Part shown: positions 1-10,374 of the stretch, one piece after another
Layout of the letters: each line of letters opens with the position of its first letter
How positions within the stretch are numbered: position 1 is the stretch's first letter
Origin: Epidermidibacterium keratini
GTDB lineage: Bacteria > Actinomycetota > Actinomycetes > Mycobacteriales > Antricoccaceae
Direction of reading: 5' to 3'
NCBI RefSeq assembly: GCF_009834025.1
Contig: NZ_CP047156.1
Location: forward strand, 1,674,001-1,738,000
DNA length: 64,000 nucleotides
The notes under the pieces: model-generated
What the model saw: the letters and a program-made list of their open reading frames with translations, nothing else
Databases searched by the model: none
Told to the model about the DNA's origin: nothing
Program-made: the position numbers and the translations under genes

Positions 1-536
1 TTGCCTTGCTCGGCGGCATCGTCGCGGCCCTTGACGGCGATCTTCCCCGTCGGCTCGTCGAGGGTCAGCCGGCTCGGCGCGACGATCGTCCAGTCGAGAT
101 CGCTGGCCTTCAGGTACGCATCTGCCGCTGCCTTCGCATCGGCGTACGCAAAGAACGAATCGTCCTGCGCCACACCGTGTTCAGGCCCGGCGCCGAAATA
201 GGAGACCATCACGTAGCGGCGTACGCCGGCCTGCGATGCGGCGTCCATGGATCGGATCGCCGCGTCGCGATCGACGGCATAGGTGCGCTTCGGATCACCG
301 CCGCCAGCCCCGGCAGACCAGACCACCGCGTCGTACCCGCGCATCAGCTCAGCCAGCTCGTCGGTTGACATGGACTCGACGTCAGCGACCTCCGGCTGCG
401 CCCCTGTCTCGGCGACATCGCTTGTCTGGTCGGGATTTCGGATCAACGATGTGACTTCGTCGCCGGCCTGGACGAGTAGTGGTGCGGTCAGTAGTGCGAC
501 CTTGCCGTGGCCGCCGATCAGCAGGACCTTCGCCAT
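1..536 (-). CDS. NAD(P)H-binding protein, NmrA/atypical-SDR type (3' end outside window)
   Basis: My own reading of the minus strand gives a continuous frame from an ATG at 536 to the window edge (about 178 residues), preceded by a good ribosome site (GAGGAG, about 5 nt upstream). The N-terminus MAKVLLIGGHGKVALL is a Rossmann dinucleotide-binding turn, and later residues (YVMVSYFGAG, then a YADAKAAAD segment with a Tyr-x3-Lys) fit the atypical short-chain dehydrogenase fold of NAD(P)H-binding/NmrA-like proteins. These are usually about 210-220 residues, so only the last 35 or so are missing. Substrate unknown; possibly a redox sensor or an epimerase-like enzyme. Confidence 0.8.
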   Translation of the reverse strand, partial: MAKVLLIGGHGKVALLTAPLLVQAGDEVTSLIRNPDQTSDVAETGAQPEVADVESMSTDELAELMRGYDAVVWSAGAGGGDPKRTYAVDRDAAIRSMDAASQAGVRRYVMVSYFGAGPEHGVAQDDSFFAYADAKAAADAYLKASDLDWTIVAPSRLTLDEPTGKIAVKGRDDAAEQG

Positions 537-681
537 GGACTCCTCCTCGAAATTGAGTGCGTCCTCCAGGCTACGTGCGAGTCGGCATCGGCGTAGCGCC
601 GCGACGCGGTGAGACCGGATGCGCTCCACGAGCCGCTTGTCGCACTCCGGCCGAAGACCGGAGATCGGGCCGCACGCCCGG

Positions 682-2385
682 TCAATCCCGAGGAGTCACA
701 TCCTGCGATCGGCTTTGAACTTGTCGCAAGGGCTTGCGCTCGCTCTCGGGAATCGTGATCGACTCGGCCAAGATGCCTGCGAACGACTCCAACTGATCCA
801 CATCAGTCGAGGACGGTAGATGCCACCGAATGTTCTCGTCACGGGTGATCAGGTCAACAACCGACGGCTTGCCCGATTTCTGTGATGGAGCAGAGCGAAC
901 GTAACGCACGTGAGCGAGTGGAACTTCCCGGTGGATTTGTCCGCGCTCCAGGAACTCCTCGATATCGGCAGTAATGATTCTCCGGTCGGTGACTACCACA
1001 AGCGTTCGCGTCCCATATCTATCCAGCAGCAGCGATAGTTTGTCCATGGCGTCGCCCACCACGCTTGAAAGCGGGCCTTGCCCCTCATTGCGATCCGGCA
1101 TCGCGATCGCACGCAGCGTTTCATCGTCAGCAAGAATCCATCGCAGTATCCGCAGGTGGGCTGTAAGGTCGGTCGACGAGGGCGCACATACGATGCTCGG
1201 CGGTTCGAGTGGTGGCCGTGGCCGAAGCAACGATTCGGCGAGAGGCTCAAGCGCGGCAAGCAGTCGGGCAGCCTCCTCACGCGCCGACTTCGTGTCGCCG
1301 CGCTTGCGTGTTATTGAGTCCGTCCATCCGCCACGCCCCGGCAGCTCCGCGATCATCCGCAACACCAGCGTGAGCGAGCCGACGAGTTCTCTGGCCTCAT
1401 CGAGCGCTGCATTCAGTTCGATGCCCGTGTCCCGCGCGATGACTTCAACGAGTCTTTCCTCTTCCGGATTGTTCTCGCCAGAGGCCCGCGCCATTCCCGC
1501 GTGAAGCGCCTGGTAGCCGGTCCACGCCTTCGCCGACGACAGCAGAGCGTAAGTATCGAAGAGGATGGCCTCGGCATTGGTCTGCAGGTATTCGCGGCGA
1601 CGCCGAGCGTTGTCGGAGTCGATATGGGCAGTATGCCCCCGGACGTGCTGCCGATACAGATCGAGTTGTGCGCGTAGGTCAGGTTCCTTTCCCGCAACGC
1701 TGCCCCACAATGAACTGGGAACCGAGCCGATCTCCTGAGCGCGGAGCACGGCGCGGTCGATCGCTGAGACCAGCCCGGTCAGCTCCGCCCACTGACCGCG
1801 GCGAGCCACAGTAAGGACCTGAGTCGTCAACGCAATGTTCGTCTGGACCAATCTCCCGATCTCAGCCAACTGCAGTTGCATCGCGATCGCCGCTGCCGCT
1901 GAGCCGATCGCTGCTGCCACTGACGCCGTAGTGAGCGCTGACGCCGGCACGAAGCGGGCCTGAGCCAGACCCTTCGAGGTGATCACGGTCCCGAGGTTTG
2001 CCCCATCCTTGACCGCAAGCCTTCCGCCCGCATTGAGCAGGGCCTGTGTTTCGCTGGTTAGCCGGTACAGCCCCTTAGCGCTCTGCGCCGCAACCCCGAG
2101 GTTTCCGGCGATGGACGCTGCGCTCCCGACGACCGCGAGCGCATTGGCCAACTGCAACCGATCGAATTCGGATACGAGCCCTAGGCCGACCAGGTCTGCT
2201 CGCAATTCGTCCGGCACGTCACCGAAGACGACGGCTACCCCGGGCAGGACCTCCGCAAGGAGGGTCGGCGCCGCGGCGCCGTCCAGTTCGGCCCCGGCCT
2301 CCGCGCCCGCAGGTGATCCGATCGACGAGTCTGCCGCCTGGACCGGCGGAACAGCCGTGACATCGGGATTCTCGTGCTCGGCCAT
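682..2385 (-). CDS. Large hypothetical protein with hydrophobic middle and PH-like C-terminal domain
   Basis: 567 residues, ATG start behind AGGAGG. The first 60 residues are low-complexity Ala/Pro/Gly. Residues about 75-195 are Ala-rich and helical and include a hydrophobic stretch near 150-170 (SALTTASVAAAIGSAAAAIA) that could insert into or lie against a membrane. A helical middle follows. Residues about 440-545 look like a bacterial PH (YokE/bPH-type) domain: RYGTRTLVVVTDRRIITAD followed by an edge strand VPLAHVRYVRSA and a final helix. No catalytic motif is visible. Such domains often bind lipids or proteins at the envelope, but the function here is unknown. It stands alone between unrelated genes. 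Confidence 0.75.
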   Translation of the reverse strand: MAEHENPDVTAVPPVQAADSSIGSPAGAEAGAELDGAAAPTLLAEVLPGVAVVFGDVPDELRADLVGLGLVSEFDRLQLANALAVVGSAASIAGNLGVAAQSAKGLYRLTSETQALLNAGGRLAVKDGANLGTVITSKGLAQARFVPASALTTASVAAAIGSAAAAIAMQLQLAEIGRLVQTNIALTTQVLTVARRGQWAELTGLVSAIDRAVLRAQEIGSVPSSLWGSVAGKEPDLRAQLDLYRQHVRGHTAHIDSDNARRRREYLQTNAEAILFDTYALLSSAKAWTGYQALHAGMARASGENNPEEERLVEVIARDTGIELNAALDEARELVGSLTLVLRMIAELPGRGGWTDSITRKRGDTKSAREEAARLLAALEPLAESLLRPRPPLEPPSIVCAPSSTDLTAHLRILRWILADDETLRAIAMPDRNEGQGPLSSVVGDAMDKLSLLLDRYGTRTLVVVTDRRIITADIEEFLERGQIHREVPLAHVRYVRSAPSQKSGKPSVVDLITRDENIRWHLPSSTDVDQLESFAGILAESITIPESERKPLRQVQSRSQDVTPRD

Positions 2386-2520
2386 CGGTTCCTCCTGGTC
2401 GGGTACTCACGAAACGACATTCAACAGCCCGGACCCGGGGTCCGGAGCTCTGCATCCTGACGATCCATCGGCATCCGCTGAGACCCTACAGGTTTATAGA
2501 GGCCATGGATAAGAAACGCG

Positions 2521-2552
2521 CCTCGCGGACCGGGTGAACCGGTACCGCGAGG
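2521..2552 (-). terminator. Hairpin terminator after the TipA-like gene
   Basis: Perfect 8-bp outer arms CCTCGCGG/CCGCGAGG enclose a second paired step ACCGG/CCGGT with a 5-nt loop and one bulged base. Read on the minus strand it lies 19 bp past the stop codon of the MerR gene and is followed by a short T-rich run (TTTCTT), so it is most likely an intrinsic terminator for that gene. Confidence 0.7.
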
Positions 2553-2570
2553 ATGCTTAGCCCATTCGGC

Positions 2571-3299
2571 CTACAGGTTGCGCTCGGCGTACACCTTCAT
2601 CGCGTCACGCACATACTCGGCGTGGCCGTGATAGTTGGAGCCGAAGCGCGGGTCGGCGACATACAGCTCGCCGAGCCCCATCACGTAGTCGCGCGTCGGT
2701 GTGGTCGAGTTGGACAGCCACGCAAGATGTCGCCGTGCGATGTCCTGCGTCTGCTCGCTGTCCGCGGGTACGCCGGCCTCAGCCTGCGCTGCGTAGTCGG
2801 TGGCGATGTCGCGGTGTTCCTGCAGGAACTGCTTCTTCTGCTCGTAACTGAGCGAGCGCCACCAGCGGTCGCCGTCGGCGTACGCCTGGGTGCCCCAACG
2901 CTGCTCGACCTCCTCGCGGTACTGCGTGTGGTCGAAGTCTGCGAATACTTCTTCTGCCATGAGCGGTTTTCCCTCCTCGATTGCGGTGATGGTGCCTTCG
3001 AGCGAGGAGATCTGCGCGCTCAGCCGGTCGCGTTGACCGTGCAGATCACGCAGGTGCCCGCGCAGCGCCTCGGCATCGCTGGTGTGCTCTGCCAGGATCT
3101 GCGCGATCGCGTCGAGTCCGACGCCGTACTGGCGCAGCATCAGGATCCGCAACAGTCGCGGGAGCGCCTGCTCGTCGTACATCCGCATGCCGCCGGGCCC
3201 AGTGCCGGCCGGAACCAGCAGCCCCCGCTCGCCGTAGTGGCGAAGCGTGCGACTGGTCGTCCCGGCCGCCTTGGCCAACTGCTGAATCGACCACTGCAC
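2571..3299 (-). CDS. MerR-family regulator with TipAS ligand-binding domain
   Basis: 242 residues, GTG start with GAGGAG 5-8 nt upstream. Residues 3-70 form a MerR winged helix (WSIQQLAKAAGTTSRTLRHY, then YGERGLLVPAG), followed by a coiled-coil dimerisation helix (about 75-120). The C-terminal half (about 125-240, YREEVEQRWGTQAYADGD and WWRSLSYEQKKQFLQ) matches the TipAS/antibiotic-recognition fold known from Streptomyces TipAL. Family members bind peptide antibiotics or other amphipathic drugs and activate promoters with long spacers, usually including their own. The gene is monocistronic, with a strong dyad 35 bp upstream of the start that is a natural autoregulatory site. The ligand cannot be predicted. 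Confidence 0.88.
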   Translation of the reverse strand: MQWSIQQLAKAAGTTSRTLRHYGERGLLVPAGTGPGGMRMYDEQALPRLLRILMLRQYGVGLDAIAQILAEHTSDAEALRGHLRDLHGQRDRLSAQISSLEGTITAIEEGKPLMAEEVFADFDHTQYREEVEQRWGTQAYADGDRWWRSLSYEQKKQFLQEHRDIATDYAAQAEAGVPADSEQTQDIARRHLAWLSNSTTPTRDYVMGLGELYVADPRFGSNYHGHAEYVRDAMKVYAERNL

Positions 3300-3333
3300 T
3301 TGGCATCATCTCCTCGTTCGCAGACCATGCTGC

Positions 3334-3354
3334 CGGTTGACGTTGCGTCAACCG
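3334..3354. promoter_or_regulatory. Perfect 9-bp inverted repeat upstream of the TipA-like gene (probable MerR operator)
   Basis: CGGTTGACG and CGTCAACCG are exact inverse complements separated by 3 bp, a 21-bp site. MerR proteins bind dyads of this size lying in the promoter spacer, and the arms contain TTGACG, a -35-like hexamer on both strands. Position (35 bp upstream of the GTG) and symmetry support an autoregulatory operator. Binding is inferred. Confidence 0.6.
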
Positions 3355-3368
3355 CAAGGAGTTTTCTT

Positions 3369-3467
3369 TCGGATCGCGCGCTATTTCTCTCGGATCGGCG
3401 GAATTAACGCTCGGATCGGCGGAAATAACGCTCGGATCGGCGGAATTAACGCTCGGATCGGCGGAAA
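3369..3467. repeat. Tandem 21-bp iterons between usp and the TipA-like gene
   Basis: Three full units at 3390-3410, 3411-3431 and 3432-3452 (TCGGATCGGCGGAA(T/A)TAACGC, first and third identical, middle with one change), a truncated unit at 3453-3467, and a diverged one at 3369-3389. The 21-bp period equals two helical turns, so each unit presents the same face. They start 1-5 bp after the usp stop codon and end about 15 bp from the MerR dyad. A plus-strand frame through them reads as repeated RIGGINA peptides, but I regard that as fortuitous. Confidence 0.85.
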
Positions 3468-3471
3468 GGGG

Positions 3472-3912
3472 TTAGGAGGCGTCGCCGTGGTGGCGGGTGA
3501 CGGTCACCGGGCACTCGGAGTGCGAGACCACATACGAGCTGACCGAGCCGAGCACCAGGCCGGCGAAACCGCCGTGCCCACGCGAGCCGACCACCACGAG
3601 ATCGGCGTTCTTGGACTCCTCAACCAGCACGTACGACGGGTGTCCCTGCTCGATCCGCCGCTCCACCTGCGACGCTTCGTCACCGAGCGCAGCGGTCAAC
3701 GCCTCATCGAGAGCACGGGAAGCGTTTTCCTTCCAGTCGATGGCGTCCTCGCCGCCGAAAGCCACGCCGTACGACGCGGGAATCACCCACGAGATGACCG
3801 CGACCAAGCTCCCACCGGTCAGCTTGGCCTGAGCGGACGCCCACTTGAGGGCATCGAGCGACGCCTCCGACCCGTCGACTCCGACGACGATCCGCCCCTT
3901 GCTCTCAGACAT
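3472..3912 (-). CDS. Universal stress protein (UspA family, ATP-binding type)
   Basis: 146 residues, one Usp domain. It starts with ATG behind GGGAGG. The N-terminus (GRIVVGVDGSEASLDAL) supplies the first nucleotide-contacting Asp, and the C-terminal G109-x2-G112-x9-G122-S123 pattern (GSRGHGGFAGLVLGS) is the ATP-binding signature of the MJ0577 class. Usp proteins are cytoplasmic stress or dormancy factors. It sits between katG and the TipA-like regulator; with katG/furA downstream it fits a stress-response neighbourhood, but there is no evidence of co-transcription because a strong terminator separates it from katG. Confidence 0.92.
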   Translation of the reverse strand: MSESKGRIVVGVDGSEASLDALKWASAQAKLTGGSLVAVISWVIPASYGVAFGGEDAIDWKENASRALDEALTAALGDEASQVERRIEQGHPSYVLVEESKNADLVVVGSRGHGGFAGLVLGSVSSYVVSHSECPVTVTRHHGDAS

Positions 3913-4009
3913 ATTCGCTGACCTCCCTGTTGTGGCGTTCCCTTACCTTGAGCCTATGCCCGCCGCGCGCCTCCACCGGTGCTCTTTAGGTCACTGTGTC
4001 CGGGATGCG

Positions 4010-4042
4010 CGAGGGCCCGCAGCGCACGGCTGCGGGCCCTCG
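4010..4042 (-). terminator. Strong hairpin terminator downstream of katG
   Basis: Arms GAGGGCCCGCAG and CTGCGGGCCCTC are perfectly complementary over 12 bp (13 with the flanking C-G) around a 7-nt loop. It lies 18 bp beyond the katG stop codon on the minus strand. There is no long T-run, as is common in actinobacterial terminators. Confidence 0.8.
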
Positions 4043-4059
4043 GCATACTGCCTCACTGC

Positions 4060-6396
<2,337 letters not shown>

Positions 6397-6405
6397 TCAG
6401 GAGGA

Positions 6406-6846
6406 TCAGTGGATGTCGGTCCGAGCAGCGTTGTCCGCTGCGCACATCGGGCAGAGGCCGCGGTAGATGACCTCGGCTTCGGTGATCGTGTAGCCGTGGT
6501 TGTTGGAGGCGTGCAGGCAGGGCGCATCGCCGACGGCGCAGTCGACGTCCTCGATCGCGCCACATTGCTGGCATACCAGGTGGTGGTGGTTGTCGCCGAC
6601 GCGCAGTTCGTAGCGGGCCGCCGAACCGGCGGGCTGAATGCGGCGTACGACGCCGGCATCGGCGAAGGTGTTGAGGCAGTCAAAGACCGCCTGACGTGAG
6701 ACGGCCGGCAACTGGGCGCGCACCGACTCCACGATCGAGGCGCTGTCGGCGTGCGGGTGCGCGTGCACGGCATCCAGCACCGCGGTCCGCGGCTTGGTCA
6801 CCCGCAGCCCGGCGCTACGCAGCGTCTGCTCGAAGTCGTGGGACAC
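6406..6846 (-). CDS. furA: FurA, Fur-family repressor of katG
   Basis: 146 residues from the GTG at 6846; an in-frame ATG at 6864 is possible but lacks a ribosome site. Winged helix near residues 15-75 (LRVTKPRTAVLDAV, VSRQAVFDCLNTF). Metal sites: His cluster DNHHHLV at 85-90, Cys92-x2-Cys95 and Cys132-x2-Cys135. The sequence closely resembles mycobacterial FurA, including the HPHAD and GSAARYE segments. In that family FurA represses furA-katG and is released by oxidants. A consensus-like promoter ends 6 nt before the GTG, so the transcript is probably leaderless, which fixes this start. The much longer frame running to 7596 is antisense to boxB and not real. Confidence 0.93.
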   Translation of the reverse strand: MSHDFEQTLRSAGLRVTKPRTAVLDAVHAHPHADSASIVESVRAQLPAVSRQAVFDCLNTFADAGVVRRIQPAGSAARYELRVGDNHHHLVCQQCGAIEDVDCAVGDAPCLHASNNHGYTITEAEVIYRGLCPMCAADNAARTDIH

Positions 6847-6852
6847 GTGCCC

Positions 6853-6881
6853 ACTCTGTCGCATTTTCTGGACCGGGTCAA
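6853..6881 (-). promoter_or_regulatory. Promoter of furA-katG (leaderless)
   Basis: Minus strand: -35 TTGACC (6881-6876), exactly 17 bp, -10 CAGAGT (6858-6853), then GGGCAC and the GTG start. With initiation 6-7 nt after the -10 the mRNA would begin at or next to the start codon. The call rests on spacing and hexamer match. Confidence 0.6.
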
Positions 6882-6908
6882 ATGAACATCCGGTTCCACC
6901 GCAGATCG
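6872..6908. repeat. Partial copy of the CCACCGCAG palindromic element
   Basis: The right arm (GGTTCCACCGCAGATCG) is intact and identical to the arm at 49591-49607, and the inner stem ACCGG/CCGGT (6872-6876/6890-6894) is present, but the left outer arm CTGCGGTGG is missing. It lies in the shared furA/boxB upstream region and overlaps the furA -35. Confidence 0.55.
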
Positions 6909-6926
6909 TTAATAGTCGACAAAGTA

Positions 6927-6955
6927 TTGGCAGCGGCGACGATGTGATGTAGAAC
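6927..6955 (+). promoter_or_regulatory. Candidate promoter of boxB
   Basis: TTGGCA (6927-6932), 17 bp, TAGAAC (6950-6955), about 85 bp upstream of the boxB ATG. It is back to back with the furA promoter. Hexamers are only fair matches, so this is a candidate. Confidence 0.4.
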
Positions 6956-7041
6956 GTTAGGGAGAGTACGGCGTACTCGCGCCGCCCGTTCGCGGCCGCG
7001 AGGCGACGAGCCTGACGACGCCCTGACGACAGGAGACCACG

Positions 7042-8538
7042 ATGACCACCGACTCGACCCAGCAAGACGCAGACCGCATCGGATCCGCGCCGGCCCCCAC
7101 CGGGCCGATGACGCCGGTCGACTACGACGAGCGCATCCCCAACAACGTCCACCTCGCCTCGGACCGCCGGTTGCAGCGTGCTCTTGAGGGATGGCAGCCG
7201 AAGTTCCTCGACTGGTGGAAGACGCTCGGCCCGGCGCTGCCGACCAAGGACGTCTATCTGCGTACGGCGATCGCCGTCGGGCGCGACGGGTGGGCGCACT
7301 TCGCGCACGTGCCGATGGAGGAGTACCGCTGGGGCATCTTCCTGGCCGAGCCCGACCCCGAGCGCACCATCGCCTTCGGCAAGCACAAGGGCGAGCCGGC
7401 GTGGCAGGAGGTACCCGGCGAGCACCGTGCCGATCTGATGCGGCTGATCGTCGTACAGGGCGACACCGAGCCGGCATCCGTTGAGCAGCAGCGCATCTTG
7501 GGCAACACCGCGCCGAGCATCTACGACCTGCGCAACCTCTTCCAGGTCAACGTCGAAGAGGGTCGCCACCTCTGGGCGATGGTCTATCTGCTGCACGCCT
7601 ACTTCGGGCGCGAGGGCCGCGAGGAGGCCGAGCAGCTACTCAAGCGCAACTCCGGCGACCTCGACGCGCCACGCATCCTCGGCGCCTTCAACGAGGAGAC
7701 GACCGACTGGCTGCAGTTCTTCATGTTCACCTACTTCACCGACAGGGATGGGAAGTACCAGCTCGGCACGCTCAAGGAGAGCTCGTTTGACCCGCTGGCG
7801 CGCACCTGCGAGTTCATGCTCAAGGAAGAGGCGCACCACATGTTCGTCGGGACGACCGGCGTACAGCGCACCGTCGAACGCACCGCCGAGCTGATGGTCG
7901 AGCACGACACGAAGGACGTCTTCCAGCACGGCGCCATCGACCTCGACGTGATCCAGAAGTACCTGAACTTCCAGTACTCGGTCTCGATGGACCTCTTCGG
8001 CTCCGAGCAGTCGACCAACGCCGGCAACTACTTCACCTCCGGACTCAAGGGGCGCTGGCACGAGACGCGCCGCAAGGACGATCACGAACTTCTCAATGAC
8101 ACCAGGGAAATGTCGTACGTCGAGGACGGCGAGATCAAGACCCGCGAGGTTCCGGCGCTCAGCGCGCTCAACCTCGACCTGCGCAACGAATACACCGCCG
8201 ACTGCCAGAACGGCGTACGCCGCTGGAACCAGGCGCTCGAGGACGCCGGTCTCGAGGAGCGGCTGACGCTGCCGCACGAGGGCTTCAACCGCAAGGTCGG
8301 CGTGTACGCCGGACACCATGTCAGCCCGGACGGCCGCGTGCTTACCGACGAGGAGTGGTCGCAGCACGAGGACGAGTGGCTGCCGACCGAGGAAGACCGC
8401 CGCAAGGTCGCCGAGCTGATGGTGCCGGAGTACGAGTACGGCAAGTTCGCCGGCTGGATCGCCCCACCGCTGACCGGGATCAACGATCAGCCGGTCGAGT
8501 TCGACTACGTGCACCTTGCCGAGGAGGGGCTCGCGTAA
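7042..8538 (+). CDS. boxB: Benzoyl-CoA 2,3-epoxidase oxygenase subunit BoxB
   Basis: 498 residues, ATG behind AGGAG. BoxB is the di-iron oxygenase that converts benzoyl-CoA to its 2,3-epoxide using O2 and electrons from a reductase, the first ring-attacking step of the aerobic box pathway. Visible support: full-length similarity to the family (NNVHLASDRRLQRALE start; FFMFTYFTDRDGKYQLG core) and two ExxH-type carboxylate-bridged iron motifs, VEEGRHLW (173-176) and KEEAHHMF (262-266). It is separated from boxC by a regulator block but points the same way. The electron donor is most likely the flavoprotein and ferredoxin encoded at 14802-16174. Confidence 0.95.
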   Translation: MTTDSTQQDADRIGSAPAPTGPMTPVDYDERIPNNVHLASDRRLQRALEGWQPKFLDWWKTLGPALPTKDVYLRTAIAVGRDGWAHFAHVPMEEYRWGIFLAEPDPERTIAFGKHKGEPAWQEVPGEHRADLMRLIVVQGDTEPASVEQQRILGNTAPSIYDLRNLFQVNVEEGRHLWAMVYLLHAYFGREGREEAEQLLKRNSGDLDAPRILGAFNEETTDWLQFFMFTYFTDRDGKYQLGTLKESSFDPLARTCEFMLKEEAHHMFVGTTGVQRTVERTAELMVEHDTKDVFQHGAIDLDVIQKYLNFQYSVSMDLFGSEQSTNAGNYFTSGLKGRWHETRRKDDHELLNDTREMSYVEDGEIKTREVPALSALNLDLRNEYTADCQNGVRRWNQALEDAGLEERLTLPHEGFNRKVGVYAGHHVSPDGRVLTDEEWSQHEDEWLPTEEDRRKVAELMVPEYEYGKFAGWIAPPLTGINDQPVEFDYVHLAEEGLA

Positions 8539-8551
8539 GCGGGCGCATGCC

Positions 8552-9112
8552 ATGAGCGACGGGCAGGGCGGTCTGAGCTGGCGGCGCGAGAGCGCGCCGT
8601 CGTGGAGCGGCGATCTGAAGCGGATCGTCGGCGGCCAGCCCGCCGGCGTCTTCGACGTCGACGGGTACGTCGATGACCAGCCGATGATCGGTGAGTGGTG
8701 GTCGGCGTCTGCCGACGACGGCGCCGTACTCGGCTATGGCTGGCTGGATGCGACCTGGGGCGGCGATGCAGAAGTCTCGCTTGCCGTAGACCCGGCAGCG
8801 CAGACTCGAGGAGTCGGCTCGTTCATCATGAGCAGCCTTGAGCGCGAGGCCGCGGGGCGCGGGTTCAACTACGTCTACAACTCGATCCGCCCGTCACACC
8901 CGTCGGGCTCGGATCTCTACGACTGGCTCGCGGTGCGCGGCTACACCGGAAGCGAGTCCGGCGGACTGCTGCGCAAGCGGGTGACCACCGATGGCGACGT
9001 ACGCCGCACTCCATCGACGTCTGCTGGAGCGCCGGGCCTGCCCGAAGGAAGTCGCGGACCCGGCCATGAGGAGAGCGGCGGGTACGTCGACGTCGACGAA
9101 CACCGCTACTGA
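8552..9112 (+). CDS. GNAT-family N-acetyltransferase
   Basis: 186 residues if started at the ATG at 8552, 13 bp after boxB; there is no good ribosome site, so translation may be coupled to boxB. Residues about 20-145 have a GNAT core: a WWSASADDGAVLGYGWLDATW strand pair, then SLAVDPAAQTRGVGSFIM with the acetyl-CoA pyrophosphate loop (QTRGVGS, 84-90) and a helix. The last 35 residues are Gly/Pro/Ser-rich and probably disordered. It may acetylate a small molecule or protein, and co-transcription with boxB suggests a link to benzoate use, but the substrate is unknown. Its last 7 bp overlap the convergent DUF6194 gene. Confidence 0.75.
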   Translation: MSDGQGGLSWRRESAPSWSGDLKRIVGGQPAGVFDVDGYVDDQPMIGEWWSASADDGAVLGYGWLDATWGGDAEVSLAVDPAAQTRGVGSFIMSSLEREAAGRGFNYVYNSIRPSHPSGSDLYDWLAVRGYTGSESGGLLRKRVTTDGDVRRTPSTSAGAPGLPEGSRGPGHEESGGYVDVDEHRY

Positions 9113-9594
9113 CCCGGCTCGTAATCCGGCGCGGACTGCGCTCGGCGTTCCGCGCGACTTCGTGCATCGTGGTGCGCCTGGCGCAGTAGGCGCTGAGCGA
9201 CGGCCTGTGTTCGTGGGCCTGCGTTGACGATCGAGACCCACCCCTGCGCGCGGTACACGGGGTGCGGAAGGAGTACGTCTGTCGCAGCGAAGTCCCATGC
9301 TCGCCCGTCAGATCGAGGGCTCTCGCCGATCAGCCGGGCGAACGCTTCAGTGCCCACGTGGATGTTCAGCCGCCACCGATCGGGCCGGTCGAGATCAGAC
9401 AGGGCGTCGTCGGGATAGTTCTTGGTCACGATGGTGGCGAAGGGCTGCTCTCTCTGCGGCACCTGGCCATCGGGTGCGTAGTAGTAGAAGCGATCACCCC
9501 ACGCGATCGGCGGAAACGCGCTGCCCTCCTCCGGCGCCAGCTCAAGTACGCCATCGAACTGTCGGATTGTCTCGATAAGTCGGTCCATACTCAT
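9106..9594 (-). CDS. DUF6194-type protein
   Basis: 162 residues. The sequence WGDRFYYYAPDGQVPQREQ, then PFATIVTKNYPDD and a C-terminal HPVYRAQGWVSIVNAG, has the pattern of the actinobacterial DUF6194 family of small cytoplasmic proteins, in my recollection of that family. No active-site motif is assigned. It is transcribed against the preceding GNAT gene (3' ends overlap by 7 bp) and divergently from the two-MerR regulator, with only 39 bp between starts, so the two may share control. Confidence 0.7.
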   Translation of the reverse strand: MSMDRLIETIRQFDGVLELAPEEGSAFPPIAWGDRFYYYAPDGQVPQREQPFATIVTKNYPDDALSDLDRPDRWRLNIHVGTEAFARLIGESPRSDGRAWDFAATDVLLPHPVYRAQGWVSIVNAGPRTQAVAQRLLRQAHHDARSRAERRAQSAPDYEPGQ

Positions 9595-9633
9595 GGTTCA
9601 AGTGTGTGGTTGAAGTGCCTATGGAGGGTCTTG

Positions 9634-10374
9634 ATGAGGCGATGCGGCGAGCTGGGACCCATGACGACCGCTGCGGTCTCGGCGGAGGCTGGGTACTCCG
9701 TGCAGCAGGTGCGGGATTTGGAACGTCTCGGCGTGATCGCTCCGGCTGCCAGATCGGCAAACGGCTACCGGCAGTTCTCCACCGAACACGTGCGCGACCT
9801 GCACGCCTACCGGGGCCTCGCGTTCGCGGTAGGCCCGGTCGAAGCACGGCGGGCGATGCGGGAGATTCGGCTGCTATCCCCTGCTCGCGGAGCCGCGTTG
9901 ATCGGCGGTTTCCACTCCGCGCTCAACAGCGAGCGCGAGCAGGCGCTCCTGGCGCGACACGCGCTTGATTCCATCGGCGCCGAGGCCGAGACCGACGCCA
10001 GACCCGCCGAGGGCGACGCCATGACGATCACTGAACTCTCCCAGGCGCTCGGCCTCAGGACGTCAACTCTCCGATTCTGGGAGACAGTCGGCCTGCTCGA
10101 GCCCGAGAGGAAAGCCACCAGGGCAGGCACCGCACGAAGCTACCCGGTCTCTGCTATTCGCGACGCTCGCATCGCCGCTGCCCTCCGCGCTGGCGGCTAC
10201 CGCATTCCCGACGTGCACAAGGCGATCACGGCGCTGCGCGAGCTCAGCGACGTCAGGGTCTCGCTCGTCGCACTGGAACGACGACTGGACGACATCGCCG
10301 AGCGCACCCTTGCCCTGCTCCGGGCAGGGACCGTACTGGCGCAGATCATCGACCCGAAGCCTGATGTCGCCTAG
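9634..10374 (+). CDS. MerR-type regulator with two winged-helix domains
   Basis: 246 residues from the ATG at 9634, chosen for GGAGGG 5 nt upstream; longer upstream frames overlap the divergent gene. Residues about 12-75 form one MerR-like HTH (SAEAGYSVQQVRDLERLGVI), and residues about 130-200 form a second (TITELSQALGLRTSTLRFWE, then ETVGLLEPERKATRAG), followed by a helix. Two MerR heads in one chain is unusual, since normal MerR proteins dimerise to get two. No effector domain is visible, so it may work as a pseudo-dimer. Its stop TAG shares the CTAG at 10371-10374 with the convergent PaaX-type gene. Confidence 0.75.
   Translation: MRRCGELGPMTTAAVSAEAGYSVQQVRDLERLGVIAPAARSANGYRQFSTEHVRDLHAYRGLAFAVGPVEARRAMREIRLLSPARGAALIGGFHSALNSEREQALLARHALDSIGAEAETDARPAEGDAMTITELSQALGLRTSTLRFWETVGLLEPERKATRAGTARSYPVSAIRDARIAAALRAGGYRIPDVHKAITALRELSDVRVSLVALERRLDDIAERTLALLRAGTVLAQIIDPKPDVA

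Noticed and set aside
3369-3467. CRISPR-like array
   Set aside because: Units are contiguous 21-bp tandem copies without unique spacers and no cas gene is nearby.
3337-3921. Plus-strand frame encoding RIGGINA repeats
   Set aside because: It runs through the 21-bp iterons and antisense to usp, has no ribosome site, and the repeat length being a multiple of 3 keeps the frame open by chance.
6847-7596. N-terminal extension of furA to 396 residues
   Set aside because: The added part is antisense to boxB; a promoter with proper spacing and the family length both support a start at 6846.
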